Shown here: positions 17,821 through 27,926 of the stretch, piece after piece
How the letters are laid out: each line of letters opens with the position of its first letter
Numbering within the stretch: the first letter of the stretch is position 1
Origin: Chthoniobacterales bacterium
GTDB taxonomy: Bacteria > Verrucomicrobiota > Verrucomicrobiia > Chthoniobacterales > DASVRZ01
NCBI GenBank assembly: GCA_039930045.1
Contig: JBDSQB010000009.1
Location: forward strand, 88,089 to 152,088
Direction: 5' to 3'
Length of the DNA stretch: 64,000 nucleotides
Program-made: the position numbers and the translations under genes
The notes under the pieces: generated by a model
What the model was told of the DNA's origin: nothing
Database searches by the model: none
What the model saw: only the letters and a program-made list of their open reading frames with translations

Positions 17821-19764
17821 ATGAGTGATCGTTTCTCCCTAATTGAATCCGCCGTCGCCAACGCCCAGCTTCTCCCAGCCACGGCGGAAAATATCCAGCT
17901 TCTCCTCTCGCGCAGCACCGATCCGGTGGCCGCCGCGAGCATCGACGAATTGATCGCGACGGGGAATTGGACGGAACTGAACGACCGCTTTTTTCGCACG
18001 CTGGCCTTTGGCACCGGCGGCCTGCGCGGACGCACCATCGGCAAGACGGTGACCGCCGCCGAGCACGGGACTTTGAACGCACTCGGGCGGCCGCAGTTTC
18101 CCTGCATCGGGACGAATGCGATGAATTTTTATAACATCAGCCGCGCCACGCAGGGTCTGGTCGCGTATCTGAAAAACGTGGTGCCCGCCGGCAGCAAACC
18201 GAGCATCGCCATCGCGCACGACACGCGCCATTTCTCCCGCGACTTCGCCGAGTATGTGGCGAAGGTGGCCACGGAACTCGGCTGCGATATTTATCTCTGC
18301 GCCGCGCCGCGCTCGACGCCGGAATTGAGCTTCGCCGTGCGCCATGTGGGAGCAACGGCGGGAATCGTGCTGACGGCGAGCCACAACCCGCCGCACGACA
18401 ACGGGTTTAAGGTGTATTTCAGCGACGGCGCGCAGGTGGTGGAGCCGCACGCGACGGGGATTATCAAGCAGGTGAACGCAGTGGAAAGCGACATTTACAC
18501 GCCCGTGGCCGATCCCGGCACGCTTCATGTGTTGGCCGATGAACTCGACGCCGCCTATATGACGCGGCTGGAGTCGCTCCTGCTCGACCCGGCGATGGTG
18601 AAGGCGTCGGATTTGAAGGTGGTCTTTACGCCGATCCACGGCACGGGTGGCGAGATCATTGTGCCGATGCTGAAGCGACTCGGGTTTAGCTATTCCACGG
18701 TCGTGGAGCAGGATGTGCGGGACGGACGTTTCCCGACGGTGAAAAGTCCGAATCCCGAAAATGCCGACGCGCTGGCGATGGGCGTGGCGCTTGCGGAAAA
18801 AACGGAGGCGGATGTGGTGATCGCCACCGATCCCGACTGCGACCGCATGGGAGTCGCGTATCGTTCATCGAATGGCGCGATGGAATTGCTCACGGGGAAT
18901 CAGATCGGCTCGCTGATGGCGTGGTATCGCGCGACGACGTTGTTCGCTCAGGGCATACTAACCTCGGCCAACAAAAAGAACGCGGTCATCATCAAGACCT
19001 ACGTCACAACCGACCTGCAAAAAGCCATTGCCGAAAAGCTCGGCATCCGCTGCGTCGAGACGCTCACCGGTTTTAAATACATCGGCGAAAAACTCGGCAA
19101 ATACGAAAACCAGATTCCGATGGAACTCCGGTCTAACTATCGCCAGCTATCCGATGCCGAGACGCGCAAACTGCGTCTGGAGCATTCCAGTTTCTATGTC
19201 TTCGGCGGCGAGGAAAGCTACGGTTACAGCGGGGCGGATTTTGCCCGCGACAAGGACGGTAATGGAGCGACGGTGATGTTTGCCGAGGTGGCGGCCTACG
19301 CCAAGACGAACGGCCTGACGCTCGACCAGTTGCTCGATCACATTTACGCGGAGTTCGGTTACTATCTGGAGAATGCGAAATCGCTCACTTTCGAGGGCGC
19401 GGAAGGCGCGGCGCAGATCGCGAAACTGGTCGCCAGCTACGCCAGCCATCCGCCGACGGTTCTCGCCGACAGCCCGGTGGCGAAGACGACGAATTTCGCC
19501 GTGGAAGATCTCACCGACATCGAGGGCGACGCCATTCCCAAGGAAAAAATGCTCATGATCGAGCTAACCGATGGCCGTCGCATCGCGGTTCGCCCCTCGG
19601 GTACGGAACCGAAGATCAAGTTCTATCTCTTCGCCAAAGTGAGCCCGCCCGCAGATCGTCCGTTCACTCCCGAGGAACTGGCCGCGCTCAAGGAATCAAC
19701 CGTCCATTCGCTGGCTCATCTCTGGTCTAACATCGAGACCGACGTGGCAATCCGGCTGCTCTAA
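17821..19764 (+). CDS. pgm: Phosphoglucomutase/phosphomannomutase
   Basis: A 647-residue alpha-D-phosphohexomutase that interconverts hexose 1- and 6-phosphates. The phosphoserine loop TASHNPPHDNG is near residue 190, the metal loop DPDCDRMG near 345, the sugar-binding GGEESYGYSG near 465, and the phosphate-binding RPSGTEPKIKFY near 605. It feeds sugar nucleotides for the glycosyltransferases of the window. The CTAAC/GTTAG pentamer is absent from its first 1.1 kb and occurs five times in its last 0.8 kb. Confidence 0.94.
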   Translation: MSDRFSLIESAVANAQLLPATAENIQLLLSRSTDPVAAASIDELIATGNWTELNDRFFRTLAFGTGGLRGRTIGKTVTAAEHGTLNALGRPQFPCIGTNAMNFYNISRATQGLVAYLKNVVPAGSKPSIAIAHDTRHFSRDFAEYVAKVATELGCDIYLCAAPRSTPELSFAVRHVGATAGIVLTASHNPPHDNGFKVYFSDGAQVVEPHATGIIKQVNAVESDIYTPVADPGTLHVLADELDAAYMTRLESLLLDPAMVKASDLKVVFTPIHGTGGEIIVPMLKRLGFSYSTVVEQDVRDGRFPTVKSPNPENADALAMGVALAEKTEADVVIATDPDCDRMGVAYRSSNGAMELLTGNQIGSLMAWYRATTLFAQGILTSANKKNAVIIKTYVTTDLQKAIAEKLGIRCVETLTGFKYIGEKLGKYENQIPMELRSNYRQLSDAETRKLRLEHSSFYVFGGEESYGYSGADFARDKDGNGATVMFAEVAAYAKTNGLTLDQLLDHIYAEFGYYLENAKSLTFEGAEGAAQIAKLVASYASHPPTVLADSPVAKTTNFAVEDLTDIEGDAIPKEKMLMIELTDGRRIAVRPSGTEPKIKFYLFAKVSPPADRPFTPEELAALKESTVHSLAHLWSNIETDVAIRLL

Positions 19765-19798
19765 CTTCCCTGGCACGCCGCTTGCAGTCGAATAGGGC

Positions 19799-20386
19799 GT
19801 GCGCATTATTTTTCTGATCCTGCTCGTGAGTCTGGCCGCCTTCTGGTGGTGCCAGCGACCGATTGCACGCGCAGATGGCGTGCTCATTCGCGGAGAGCCG
19901 ACTCAGGTTCTACTCTCCGGCGAAAACACGGCAACGACTCGCGACGGATTCACCATTCGCCCACTGGCGGGTTACATCATCGAAGCCCGCGTCCTGCATA
20001 CGAAACATTACCTCTCCGACACCGTCCACAACCTCGCTCCCTACGACGTCGGCCTGGGTTGGGGACCCATGTCCGACACTGGCATTCTGAAAAAGCTGAC
20101 ACTCTCCCAGAGCAACCGTTTCCTCTTCTGGGAATGGCAAAATCAAAGTCCGCTGCCGCAGCACGAACTGGAAACCCATGCGTCCAACAATCACCTCATC
20201 GCGGCCAATGCTAACATCGCCCGCCAAATAGCCTGGCTGCGCGAAGGCGAACTCATTCGCCTCGAAGGCAGCCTGATAGAGGCCACCGCGCGGGACGGTC
20301 ACAAATGGACGAGTTCGCTCAGTCGCGACGACACCGGCAATGGGGCTTGCGAGATTATGTGGGTCTCGAAGCTAACCAAACTCTAG
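19799..20386 (+). CDS. Exported protein, unknown function
   Basis: A 195-residue protein starting at GTG 19799, with a hydrophobic N-terminal segment (RIIFLILLVSLAAFWW) that is either a signal peptide or an anchor. The mature part contains regularly spaced aromatic and Gly residues (GLGWGPMSD) but no motif I can name. It lies 34 bases after pgm and may share its transcript. Its 3' end overlaps the convergent gene at 20383. Confidence 0.6.
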   Translation: MRIIFLILLVSLAAFWWCQRPIARADGVLIRGEPTQVLLSGENTATTRDGFTIRPLAGYIIEARVLHTKHYLSDTVHNLAPYDVGLGWGPMSDTGILKKLTLSQSNRFLFWEWQNQSPLPQHELETHASNNHLIAANANIARQIAWLREGELIRLEGSLIEATARDGHKWTSSLSRDDTGNGACEIMWVSKLTKL

Positions 20387-20700
20387 CCTTCGAAATTGGT
20401 ATGGGGAGTTGGAGTGCTATCAGGCCGCGCCAGAACCTCATAGGCTTTGGCGGCTCCATAGACGAGCGCCGCTGGTTTGACTGCGAAGAGAACGACACGG
20501 ATCGCACTCCGAACAATCGCGCCAATCGGCAAAATCCGCAGCACGTAACCCGCAGCCGCCGCATACGCGACCGCCTTGAGAGGTTCCTCGCGGACATAGC
20601 TTTCTCCATCGCGCAAACGAGCCAAGGCGGCCTCGCGGACGTCGCTCCATTTTTGGCAGACGCACTCCTCGATGGTGGGAACGGAATTGGTGTCCGGCAT
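20383..20700 (-). CDS. Small membrane-associated protein
   Basis: A 105-residue protein with an acidic, Cys-containing N-terminus and a weakly hydrophobic Ala-rich middle (KAVAYAAAAGYVLRILPIGAIVRSAIRVVLFAVK). It follows the DUF883-like gene by 3 bases on the same strand, a pairing reminiscent of YqjD/YqjE-type stress membrane proteins that associate with ribosomes, but this is analogy only. Confidence 0.55.
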   Translation of the reverse strand: MPDTNSVPTIEECVCQKWSDVREAALARLRDGESYVREEPLKAVAYAAAAGYVLRILPIGAIVRSAIRVVLFAVKPAALVYGAAKAYEVLARPDSTPTPHTNFEG

Positions 20701-20703
20701 AAC

Positions 20704-21069
20704 CTAGGAAAAGTTGAAGCGTTTCTTGGCTTTTTTCAGCACATCACCGATCGCAGAACTCACTTCGCTATAGCCGTCTTCGGCGGTCGAACTCACTCTG
20801 GATTTTAGCGAGCCGAGCAGATCCTTGAGTTCGTCGATGTGACCGTCGATCCGGCTGGTGGCGGCTTCTTTTTCACGCGGAACCAACAGGCCCAGCACGA
20901 AACCGAGGGCCAATGCTCCCGCGATGATCGGGACTGGATTCGATGCAGCGTAGCTTTTGCCTTGCTCAACGACTTTCTGGACGCGCTCGGCGCCTTGCTT
21001 GAGGGCTTCCCGGCCTTGATCGGCTATTTGAGAGGCACCCGACTGGTTTTCTTCTTGAGATTCGTTCAT
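20704..21069 (-). CDS. YqjD/ElaB-like DUF883 membrane protein
   Basis: A 121-residue protein with an amphipathic N-terminal helix (residues 10-40) and one glycine-rich membrane helix (PVPIIAGALALGFVLGLLV, residues about 46-64), then a charged helical tail. In the DUF883 family (YqjD, ElaB) the helix order is tail, then a C-terminal membrane anchor; here the membrane segment is central with a long soluble helix after it. The family tethers stationary-phase ribosomes to the membrane; the role here is inferred. It has the small protein at 20383 directly downstream. Confidence 0.65.
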   Translation of the reverse strand: MNESQEENQSGASQIADQGREALKQGAERVQKVVEQGKSYAASNPVPIIAGALALGFVLGLLVPREKEAATSRIDGHIDELKDLLGSLKSRVSSTAEDGYSEVSSAIGDVLKKAKKRFNFS

Positions 21070-21183
21070 AACTCAAAATCGTAATCTGCACGTCCTTCGG
21101 CTGCAACTATTTTGGTCGCAACAATCATCTCGCCAGCGGCAGCCCGGCGAGCTAGTTTCCCCGCTGCCAAGGGGATTTTTACC

Positions 21184-22863
21184 ATGCTGCGCGTCTGCCT
21201 CATTTCGATCTTACTCGCCTTTTTTTGGGGCGCATGGATCGTCCCCGCGTCAGCGTCGGATTTCACCTGGACGGCGGGTGCGGACACGCTGACGCCGCTG
21301 TTGAACAATCAGGACGCCGACGCCGGTGTGGTGCAAAGCGGCCCGAATCTCGATATCCAGACCGCGCTCGAGGAAACATGGCAACGCTGGCGCGGGCCAG
21401 ACCTCGATCATTTGGCGGCGCTCCCCAATGCGAAGCTCGACGCATCGTTCCCTCACTTGAATGGCGACATCTATTGGACCAACGGCATCTGGCAGGACCC
21501 GGCGGGCAAGCGTTACGCGGTCATCCATGTCGAATATGACTACCTAACGCCAAAGAAAAGTTTCTACTGGAAACGCCGCATCGGCCTCGCCACCTCCACG
21601 GATCAAGGCGCGAACTGGCACTACGAAGGCAACATCATTACCACGAATCCGGCGCGTCCCGGAGCACCACCACCGGCGAGCGATTTCCAGGATTTCGGCT
21701 GCGGCGACACCTATCTCTTCGTCGATCGGCGCAACAATTACTTCTACGTCTATTACATGACCGCCTGGGTTTACCAACCCACCGGTTGGCGCACGCGGCA
21801 GATCATGAGCGTGGCGCGCTGCCCGATTTCCGCGAAGATGGCTCCGGGCCAATGGACAAAATGGAGCGGCGGCACCTGGACGCAACTCGGTCTCGGCGGT
21901 GCGGAAGACGCTGTTTTCGAGGGTAAATATCCAACACCTAGTGACAGCGGCACCGACTCCGCCGTGGTCCACTTTAATACGTATCTAAACGCCTTCGTCG
22001 CTATTGGCCATGACTCCGATGGCGCAGCTTGGATCAGGACCGCATCCAGCCTAACCTCTCAAAACTGGCAGCCCGCCGACTACACTTTTCCGCAGCGGCT
22101 TTATTGGTATAACTGGCCCATCGATCCGGTGACGCACGACCGCTATGAAATCGGGCAAACATTCCGGCTCTATTCCGCTCAGGCGAATGTTAGCAATGTG
22201 GGCACGAAATATTTCAACCTAACATTCTCGAAAAACAACAACGTCGCTCCCACCGCACATCTCATTCAACCCGAGGAAGGCGCCAAAACTTTCACACCCG
22301 GCCCGGTTACCATTATCGCCACGGCGGGCGACAGCGATGGCAATGTTAGTAAAGTCGAGTTCTTCGCCAACCAGCAAAAAATCGGCGAAGTCACCAGCGC
22401 TCCCTATGTCTTTATTTGGAAAGCCGTTCCCGTGGGCGACTACCGGCTCTCCGTCCGCGCGACCGACAACACTGGCGCTGCCACCGAATCGGCTGGCTCC
22501 GATATCTCTGTCACTGCGCTCACGTTCAACCTCTGGAAACAGAATCACGGCCTTCTAACATCCGCGTCTCCAACAGCTCCCGGCCCCAGCGGACGCCCCA
22601 TTCTCTTGGACTACGCCCTCAATCTCGACTACGAGTCGTTGCCCGCGCCAAAGGTGGACACGAATCAGCTTTCCCTCACTTACACCAAGGCGCGACCCGA
22701 TGTTAGCTACAGCGTCGAACGCTCGATCGATCTCACTAACTGGACCACCCAGGGAGTCGATCAAGGTGGTGGCGCCAGCACAACCGCTCCGGTTTTGGTC
22801 ACCGCCAGCACGCCGCTGACCGGGTCGAAAACATTCCTACACGTGCGCCTGAGTTATCCCTAA
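21184..22863 (+). CDS. Secreted protein with beta-propeller-like and Ig-like domains
   Basis: A 559-residue protein from the ATG at 21184 with a signal peptide (LRVCLISILLAFFWGAWIVPASA). Residues about 70-350 contain several aspartate-rich short repeats (TSTDQGANWHYEG) like those of sialidase/BNR proteins, which suggests a propeller fold for glycan or surface binding. Residues about 375-470 form a bacterial Ig-like domain (PTAHLIQPEEGAKTF, then KVEFFANQQKIG). It is divergent from the DUF883 gene and convergent with xanthine dehydrogenase. Nine CTAAC/GTTAG pentamers occur in or at the end of this gene. Confidence 0.6.
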   Translation: MLRVCLISILLAFFWGAWIVPASASDFTWTAGADTLTPLLNNQDADAGVVQSGPNLDIQTALEETWQRWRGPDLDHLAALPNAKLDASFPHLNGDIYWTNGIWQDPAGKRYAVIHVEYDYLTPKKSFYWKRRIGLATSTDQGANWHYEGNIITTNPARPGAPPPASDFQDFGCGDTYLFVDRRNNYFYVYYMTAWVYQPTGWRTRQIMSVARCPISAKMAPGQWTKWSGGTWTQLGLGGAEDAVFEGKYPTPSDSGTDSAVVHFNTYLNAFVAIGHDSDGAAWIRTASSLTSQNWQPADYTFPQRLYWYNWPIDPVTHDRYEIGQTFRLYSAQANVSNVGTKYFNLTFSKNNNVAPTAHLIQPEEGAKTFTPGPVTIIATAGDSDGNVSKVEFFANQQKIGEVTSAPYVFIWKAVPVGDYRLSVRATDNTGAATESAGSDISVTALTFNLWKQNHGLLTSASPTAPGPSGRPILLDYALNLDYESLPAPKVDTNQLSLTYTKARPDVSYSVERSIDLTNWTTQGVDQGGGASTTAPVLVTASTPLTGSKTFLHVRLSYP

Positions 22864-22875
22864 CCCAGCTCCGAC

Positions 22876-25800
22876 TTACATCGCAATCGCCGCCAGAATC
22901 GCCTCGCCGCTGGCGGGTGACGCCAGATTTCCGCTGCCCCCCAGCGCCACCACCGCATCGCGAATCGCCTCGCGCACTGCTATGGCCAACATTAGCGGCG
23001 GCTCGCCCACCGCCTTGCTCCCGTGAATCGCCCGCGCATGGCTCGCATTGGTTAGGAGAGTGATATTGAACTCCGACGGAGCGTCGCTAAACGCCGGAAT
23101 CTCGTAGGTGCTGGCGCTCGTTGTTAGCAGACGTCCAGTCGCCTTGTCCCATTTGAGTTGCTCACGAGTCAGCCATCCCATTCCCTGCACAAAACCGCCC
23201 TCGATCTGCCCGCGATCAATTCCAGAATTCAGCGAATTTCCGACATCATGGAGAATGTCCACGCGCCTAACCTTGCTCATGCCGCTGTAGCCATCCACCT
23301 CAACCTCGGCGACCGCCGCGCTGCACGAGTAGTAATTAAATGGACGGCCCTTACCCTCGGCGCGATTCCAGTGAATGTCGGGAGTCGCATAGAACCCGCT
23401 GGCCATCAGGCTCAATCTCCGCGCATGAGCCGCGAGTGCGAGTTGCGCAAAAGAAATTTCCTTTCCGCCACCGCTGATTTTACCATCGGCCCAGGTTAGG
23501 TCTTCGCTTCCTAACATCTCACTGGCCAGCGGACTCAGGCGCGTGCGCAGGATCGTGCAGGCATTGGCGACGGCGGCTCCATTGAGATCGGCCCCGCTCG
23601 AGGCCGCCGTGGCGGATGTGTTAGGAATCTTGTCGGTGGTCGTCGTCATCATCCGCACCTGATCGGCCCGCAAGCCCAACTCGCGCATGGCGATTCCCTG
23701 GATTTTCGTGTAAAGCCCCTGCCCCATTTCGGTTCCGGCGTGGTTCACCTGTATCGTCCCATCGACGTAGATCAACACCAGCGCACCGGCCTGGTTGTAG
23801 TAGGTGAGCGTAAAGGAAATGCCAAACTTCACCGGAGTGATCGCCAGCCCGCGTTTGATCCGGGAATTGTTAGCATTCCACGCGGCGATCTCGCTTTTTC
23901 TACTTTGGAAACGCGACGTTTCGATCAACTCATGCCAAATTTGCTCCACCCGATTGTCCTCGATCTCCTGTCCGTAGTGAGTCGTGTTTGTCTCGCCTGT
24001 TCCGTGATAAAGATTCCGCTCGCGAACGACTTCGGGAGCCAGGCCAGTCGCGCGTGCGATGCGGTCCATGATCTCCTCGATAACTAACATTCCCTGCGGA
24101 CCGCCGAATCCGCGAAACGCGGTCTGCGAGGTGATGTTAGTTTTCGCCACCTGGCCCGTGACTTCGATGTTAGGAATGTAGTAGCCGTTGTCGATATGAA
24201 ACATCGCACGGTCCGTCACGGGCATCGACAAATCGAGCGACCAGCCGCCATTCGAGAAGAGCGCGCATTGCAGGGCGTTGAACTGGCCATTCGACTCAAA
24301 CCCGACTGAAAATTTCGCTAGAAACGGATGGCGTTTCCCTGTCAGTCGCATGTCCAGATCGCGATCCAACTGGACTTTCACCGGACGCCCCGTTTTCAAC
24401 GACGCGAGCGCCACCAGCGCGGCCCAGGCGTTGCCCTGCGTCTCCTTGCCGCCGAAGCCGCCGCCCATGCGGGGGACTTGCACCGTGATGCGGTTTCTCG
24501 GGATGTCGAGGACATGCGAAACGGTGGCCTGAATCTCGCTCGGATGCTGCGACGAGGACGATATGAGGACGTTTCCCTCGGCATCGGCATCGGCCCAGGC
24601 GGCGTGCGTTTCGAGGTAGAAATGTTCCTGTCCGCCGAGTTCAAACTCACCGTCGATGCGATGCGCGCTGGAGGCCAGGGCGGAGTTCCAGTCGCCTCTG
24701 CGCATGAAGTTAGGTTCGGTGTGAAAGCTGCCGGCGGCAATCGCCTCGGGAATGGTTAGGAGATGCGGCAGAACCTCGTATTCCACTCGCACTTTTCCAG
24801 CAGCGACGCGACAGGCTTCGATGCTTTCGCCGACCACGAGCGCGATCAGTTGTCCGTGGAAGAAAACGTCTTTGTCGGCGAGTAGAATTTCGTCGTGAAT
24901 GGACGGGCCGACATCGTTCAGACCGGGAACGTCCTCGGCGACTAACACTCGAATCACACCGGGCATCTCCGCCGCCTCCTGAATGTTGCGCCTAACAATT
25001 CTCGCTCGCGCATGGGGAGCCATCACCGGCCAGACTTCTAACATCTGCCGCTTCGACGCGGTATCATCGACATATAACGCACTGCCGCAGACGTGGCCGA
25101 TGGCGCTTTCATGAGAAAGCCGGCGCGAGTCGGACAAGGCCGGCGTGGGAATCGCATCGGCGAAAGTTGGCGCGTAATCCTGCGACTCGCTTTCGTCGCC
25201 GGTGACAAATTTGTGCCAGAGTCCGAGGATGAGTGCATTGCGGTAGGCGGCGCTGCCGCGCACGTCGTCGATGGGAGAAAACTCGGTTTCGAGAACCTTC
25301 ATGACGTCCAGACTATCAAGCGGCTGGCCCATGAGAGCGGCCTCGGTTTTTCGGGCTCGCGCTGGTGTGGCTGCGACTCCGCCAAAGGCAATCCGCGCTT
25401 CCTGAACGAGTTGAGTCGGACCTAACTTGATTGAAAATGCCGCCGACACGATGCTGATATCCATCTCGCGTCGCTTGGAAACTTTATACGATTCCGAGCG
25501 CCAGCCAGTCTTCTTTGGGATGACGACTGCTAACATTACTTCGTCTTCACGAATCACTGTCTTGCGATAAGCTAGAAAGAACTCAGAAATCGGAACACCG
25601 CGCTCGCCATTCGCAGATGTTAGGATCACCGAGGCATCGAGCGAGAGTAGCGCCGGCGCGGTGTCACCGATAGGTGAGGCGGTGACGAGATTGCCGCCGA
25701 GCGTGGCCCGGTTGCGAATCTGTCGCGAGGCGAAGACCCAGAGCATTTTGTCGAGCGAGGGGAAGGCTCCGGCGAGGGCTTCCTCGACTTGGGTGAGAGT

Positions 25801-26577
25801 TGCACCAGCGCCTATTTTCCATTCGGTGGCGGTTTCCGTGATGACCTTCAACTCTGCGACGGCATCTAGCGAAATGAGTGTGTCGAAGCGGGAGAATCGT
25901 TTGTTGATCTCCACTCCAATTTCCGTGGCACCGGCGACGAGGCGAGCTTGCGGATGCGAGGCTTTGAGAGTTAGTAGTTCTTTTAGTGAACCGGGCCGAA
26001 GAAACCTCTCGTTTCCACTCTCGTACTCCGGTGCGGATAGCATTTCCTGAATCGATTCTAACTCGTCTGTAAACCGGTCGGTTGGGGCCGTTCCTAACAT
26101 CGTTTCCACAGCAGCGTCGCGAATGGGGCGGTAGCCGGTGCAGCGGCAAAGATTGCCGTTAAGCTGATCGGCGATCTGCCATTTTTCCCGCAGGTCTTTT
26201 CGGTAGTAACCCTCGAACATCGACATGATGAAACCCGGCGTGCAGTAGCCGCATTGCGAGCCGTAATTTTTCACCATGCTCGCCTGAACAGGATGCAACT
26301 CGCCTTGGTTGGAAAGGCCTTCCACCGTGATGATTTCCCGGCCTTCCATCGCGGGCAAGAGAGCAATGCAACTGTTGATCGAGCGATAAACGCGCCGGCC
26401 TTGGGAGTCGCGGTCGATCATCGCCACGGAGCACGCGCCGCAATCGCCTTCCGCGCAGCCGATCTTCGTTCCGGTGCGTCCGCTGGCGCGCAGCCAGCCA
26501 GCCAGCGTGGTGTTAGTCGAGACGTCCTCGACGCGCACCGGCTCGCCATTGAGTTGGAATTGAATGGCGCGGCTCAT
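22876..26577 (-). CDS. xdh: Single-chain xanthine dehydrogenase
   Basis: A 1233-residue molybdo-flavoenzyme that oxidises hypoxanthine to xanthine and urate. In order: a plant-type 2Fe-2S domain (GCAEGDCGACS near residue 40), a second 2Fe-2S domain (CGYCTPGF and LCRCTGYRP near 105-150), an FAD domain (TLGGNLVTASPIGD near 290), and two molybdopterin domains (MGGGFGGKETQG near 700, FRGFGGPQG, TEMGQG, and the catalytic Glu in VGEPPL near 1205). The Fe-S/FAD and Mo parts are fused, as in the animal enzyme, whereas most bacteria split them. The gene holds about 23 CTAAC/GTTAG pentamers. It is coupled to a purine-degradation operon. Confidence 0.94.
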   Translation of the reverse strand: MSRAIQFQLNGEPVRVEDVSTNTTLAGWLRASGRTGTKIGCAEGDCGACSVAMIDRDSQGRRVYRSINSCIALLPAMEGREIITVEGLSNQGELHPVQASMVKNYGSQCGYCTPGFIMSMFEGYYRKDLREKWQIADQLNGNLCRCTGYRPIRDAAVETMLGTAPTDRFTDELESIQEMLSAPEYESGNERFLRPGSLKELLTLKASHPQARLVAGATEIGVEINKRFSRFDTLISLDAVAELKVITETATEWKIGAGATLTQVEEALAGAFPSLDKMLWVFASRQIRNRATLGGNLVTASPIGDTAPALLSLDASVILTSANGERGVPISEFFLAYRKTVIREDEVMLAVVIPKKTGWRSESYKVSKRREMDISIVSAAFSIKLGPTQLVQEARIAFGGVAATPARARKTEAALMGQPLDSLDVMKVLETEFSPIDDVRGSAAYRNALILGLWHKFVTGDESESQDYAPTFADAIPTPALSDSRRLSHESAIGHVCGSALYVDDTASKRQMLEVWPVMAPHARARIVRRNIQEAAEMPGVIRVLVAEDVPGLNDVGPSIHDEILLADKDVFFHGQLIALVVGESIEACRVAAGKVRVEYEVLPHLLTIPEAIAAGSFHTEPNFMRRGDWNSALASSAHRIDGEFELGGQEHFYLETHAAWADADAEGNVLISSSSQHPSEIQATVSHVLDIPRNRITVQVPRMGGGFGGKETQGNAWAALVALASLKTGRPVKVQLDRDLDMRLTGKRHPFLAKFSVGFESNGQFNALQCALFSNGGWSLDLSMPVTDRAMFHIDNGYYIPNIEVTGQVAKTNITSQTAFRGFGGPQGMLVIEEIMDRIARATGLAPEVVRERNLYHGTGETNTTHYGQEIEDNRVEQIWHELIETSRFQSRKSEIAAWNANNSRIKRGLAITPVKFGISFTLTYYNQAGALVLIYVDGTIQVNHAGTEMGQGLYTKIQGIAMRELGLRADQVRMMTTTTDKIPNTSATAASSGADLNGAAVANACTILRTRLSPLASEMLGSEDLTWADGKISGGGKEISFAQLALAAHARRLSLMASGFYATPDIHWNRAEGKGRPFNYYSCSAAVAEVEVDGYSGMSKVRRVDILHDVGNSLNSGIDRGQIEGGFVQGMGWLTREQLKWDKATGRLLTTSASTYEIPAFSDAPSEFNITLLTNASHARAIHGSKAVGEPPLMLAIAVREAIRDAVVALGGSGNLASPASGEAILAAIAM

Positions 26578-26582
26578 GTTAG

Positions 26583-27926
26583 TTATTTGCGACGGGCTTC
26601 GAGAATTTTGAAGAACGAGCGCGAGCGAATTTCCTCGATGGTGAGCCCGGTGGCGAGCGCCTCCTCCTCGGTGATCGCTCCACAGGCAATGCCTCGCAGG
26701 AAGAAATTGAGCAGGCCCTGACCGGTGGCTGCATCGTCGAAAACGTCGCCAAACAAGGATGCCAACGCGGCTTTTTGCACGAAGGCTTGGAGGCGGCCGG
26801 AGGCAGCTTCGAGACCCTCAAGGAAGAAGGCGTAAACGGCGGCGTAACGCACGACAAATTGAGCCGGATGCAGGTCCCAGCCTTGATAGATTCCGTTGCG
26901 CAGCGAGTGGAGATTGTCGCGGTAGGCCATGCGCCAGGCCCCGTGAACGGCGGCGTTGTTTTCCGCGATTTGAATGGAAGTCAGCTCACCACCTTGCGCA
27001 CGATTCGGGCCGACGGGTAGGATGTTAGTTGCACCGTCCGAAAGATGAATGCCGGTGCCGGCGAGCGCGACGATCATGTGCGAGCGGGCGAAGTCGCAGG
27101 CGGGATGTCCCATCGCCTGATACGCCGCCGTAATGCCGCTCGACGCGGTGTAATCGTAAACGCCGAAGTGCACGCTGCCGCAACGGCCTTCCGCAGCTTC
27201 GATAAAGCTCAGCAGCGGGCAAACGCCGTGGCGGTCGATGATGGATTGCGGTGTCTCGATCATGAGTTCGAGGCGAAGCGCGCCTTTGGTTAGACCGAGT
27301 TTTTTTTCCAGCAAATCGCAAAGTTTCGCGGCAGCGGTGACTTGCGCCGCGACCTGCACCTTGGGCAGTGTGATGACGAAGTTAGGAGGCAGCGCGCCGC
27401 CGGTTTTTTTGACGAGCGTGGAGATGAAAATATCGAACGTGCGCAGGCTGCGGGCGCGCAGGTCTTCGTTGAAAGGCTTGATGCGAATCCCGATGAATGG
27501 CGGCAGCGTTCCATTGGTTAGACCGAGCGCGACTTGCTCAGCGCTGCTGGCGGCGTGGCCGTCCTCCTCGGAGTCCACGCGGTTGCCGTAGCCGTCCTCG
27601 AAGTCGAGGCGGAAATCTTCCACGGGTTCGCGGCGCAGTTTCTCGGTAATGCGGTCGTAGAGTTTCGTAGCAAAAGCCGCTTCCCAGTTTTCCCCTAACA
27701 CGGCGGCGAGCGAGGCCGCGTCGGGCGCGTATTCCTGAAGTGATCGCAATGCGACTCCGCCCAGTCGTTGGGGCGAATCGGCCTTGAACAAATGCGCGCC
27801 GCCATAGACGCTATGCACGGCCTGCCGACGCGCCGATTCGCCGGGATAGGTCTGCATGAAAGCGCGGTTGGCCGCAGCCAGTCCGGCGGTGATTTCGGAG
27901 GTTTCGTCTGGGGTGAGCGTGGTCAT
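26583..27926 (-). CDS. DUF6986 HpcH/malate-synthase-like lyase
   Basis: A 447-residue protein from the ATG at 27926. It resembles the HpcH/HpaI aldolase, citrate lyase and malate synthase superfamily of TIM barrels: acidic LDFEDGYG (near residue 110), IGIRIKPF and the ELMIETPQS segment (near 220) that in the family bind Mg and substrate. It lies between xanthine dehydrogenase and ureidoglycine aminohydrolase with a 4-base overlap, so it probably acts on a C2/C3 acid such as glyoxylate released late in purine degradation. That role is inferred from context and the family, not from a diagnostic residue. Confidence 0.75.
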   Translation of the reverse strand: MTTLTPDETSEITAGLAAANRAFMQTYPGESARRQAVHSVYGGAHLFKADSPQRLGGVALRSLQEYAPDAASLAAVLGENWEAAFATKLYDRITEKLRREPVEDFRLDFEDGYGNRVDSEEDGHAASSAEQVALGLTNGTLPPFIGIRIKPFNEDLRARSLRTFDIFISTLVKKTGGALPPNFVITLPKVQVAAQVTAAAKLCDLLEKKLGLTKGALRLELMIETPQSIIDRHGVCPLLSFIEAAEGRCGSVHFGVYDYTASSGITAAYQAMGHPACDFARSHMIVALAGTGIHLSDGATNILPVGPNRAQGGELTSIQIAENNAAVHGAWRMAYRDNLHSLRNGIYQGWDLHPAQFVVRYAAVYAFFLEGLEAASGRLQAFVQKAALASLFGDVFDDAATGQGLLNFFLRGIACGAITEEEALATGLTIEEIRSRSFFKILEARRK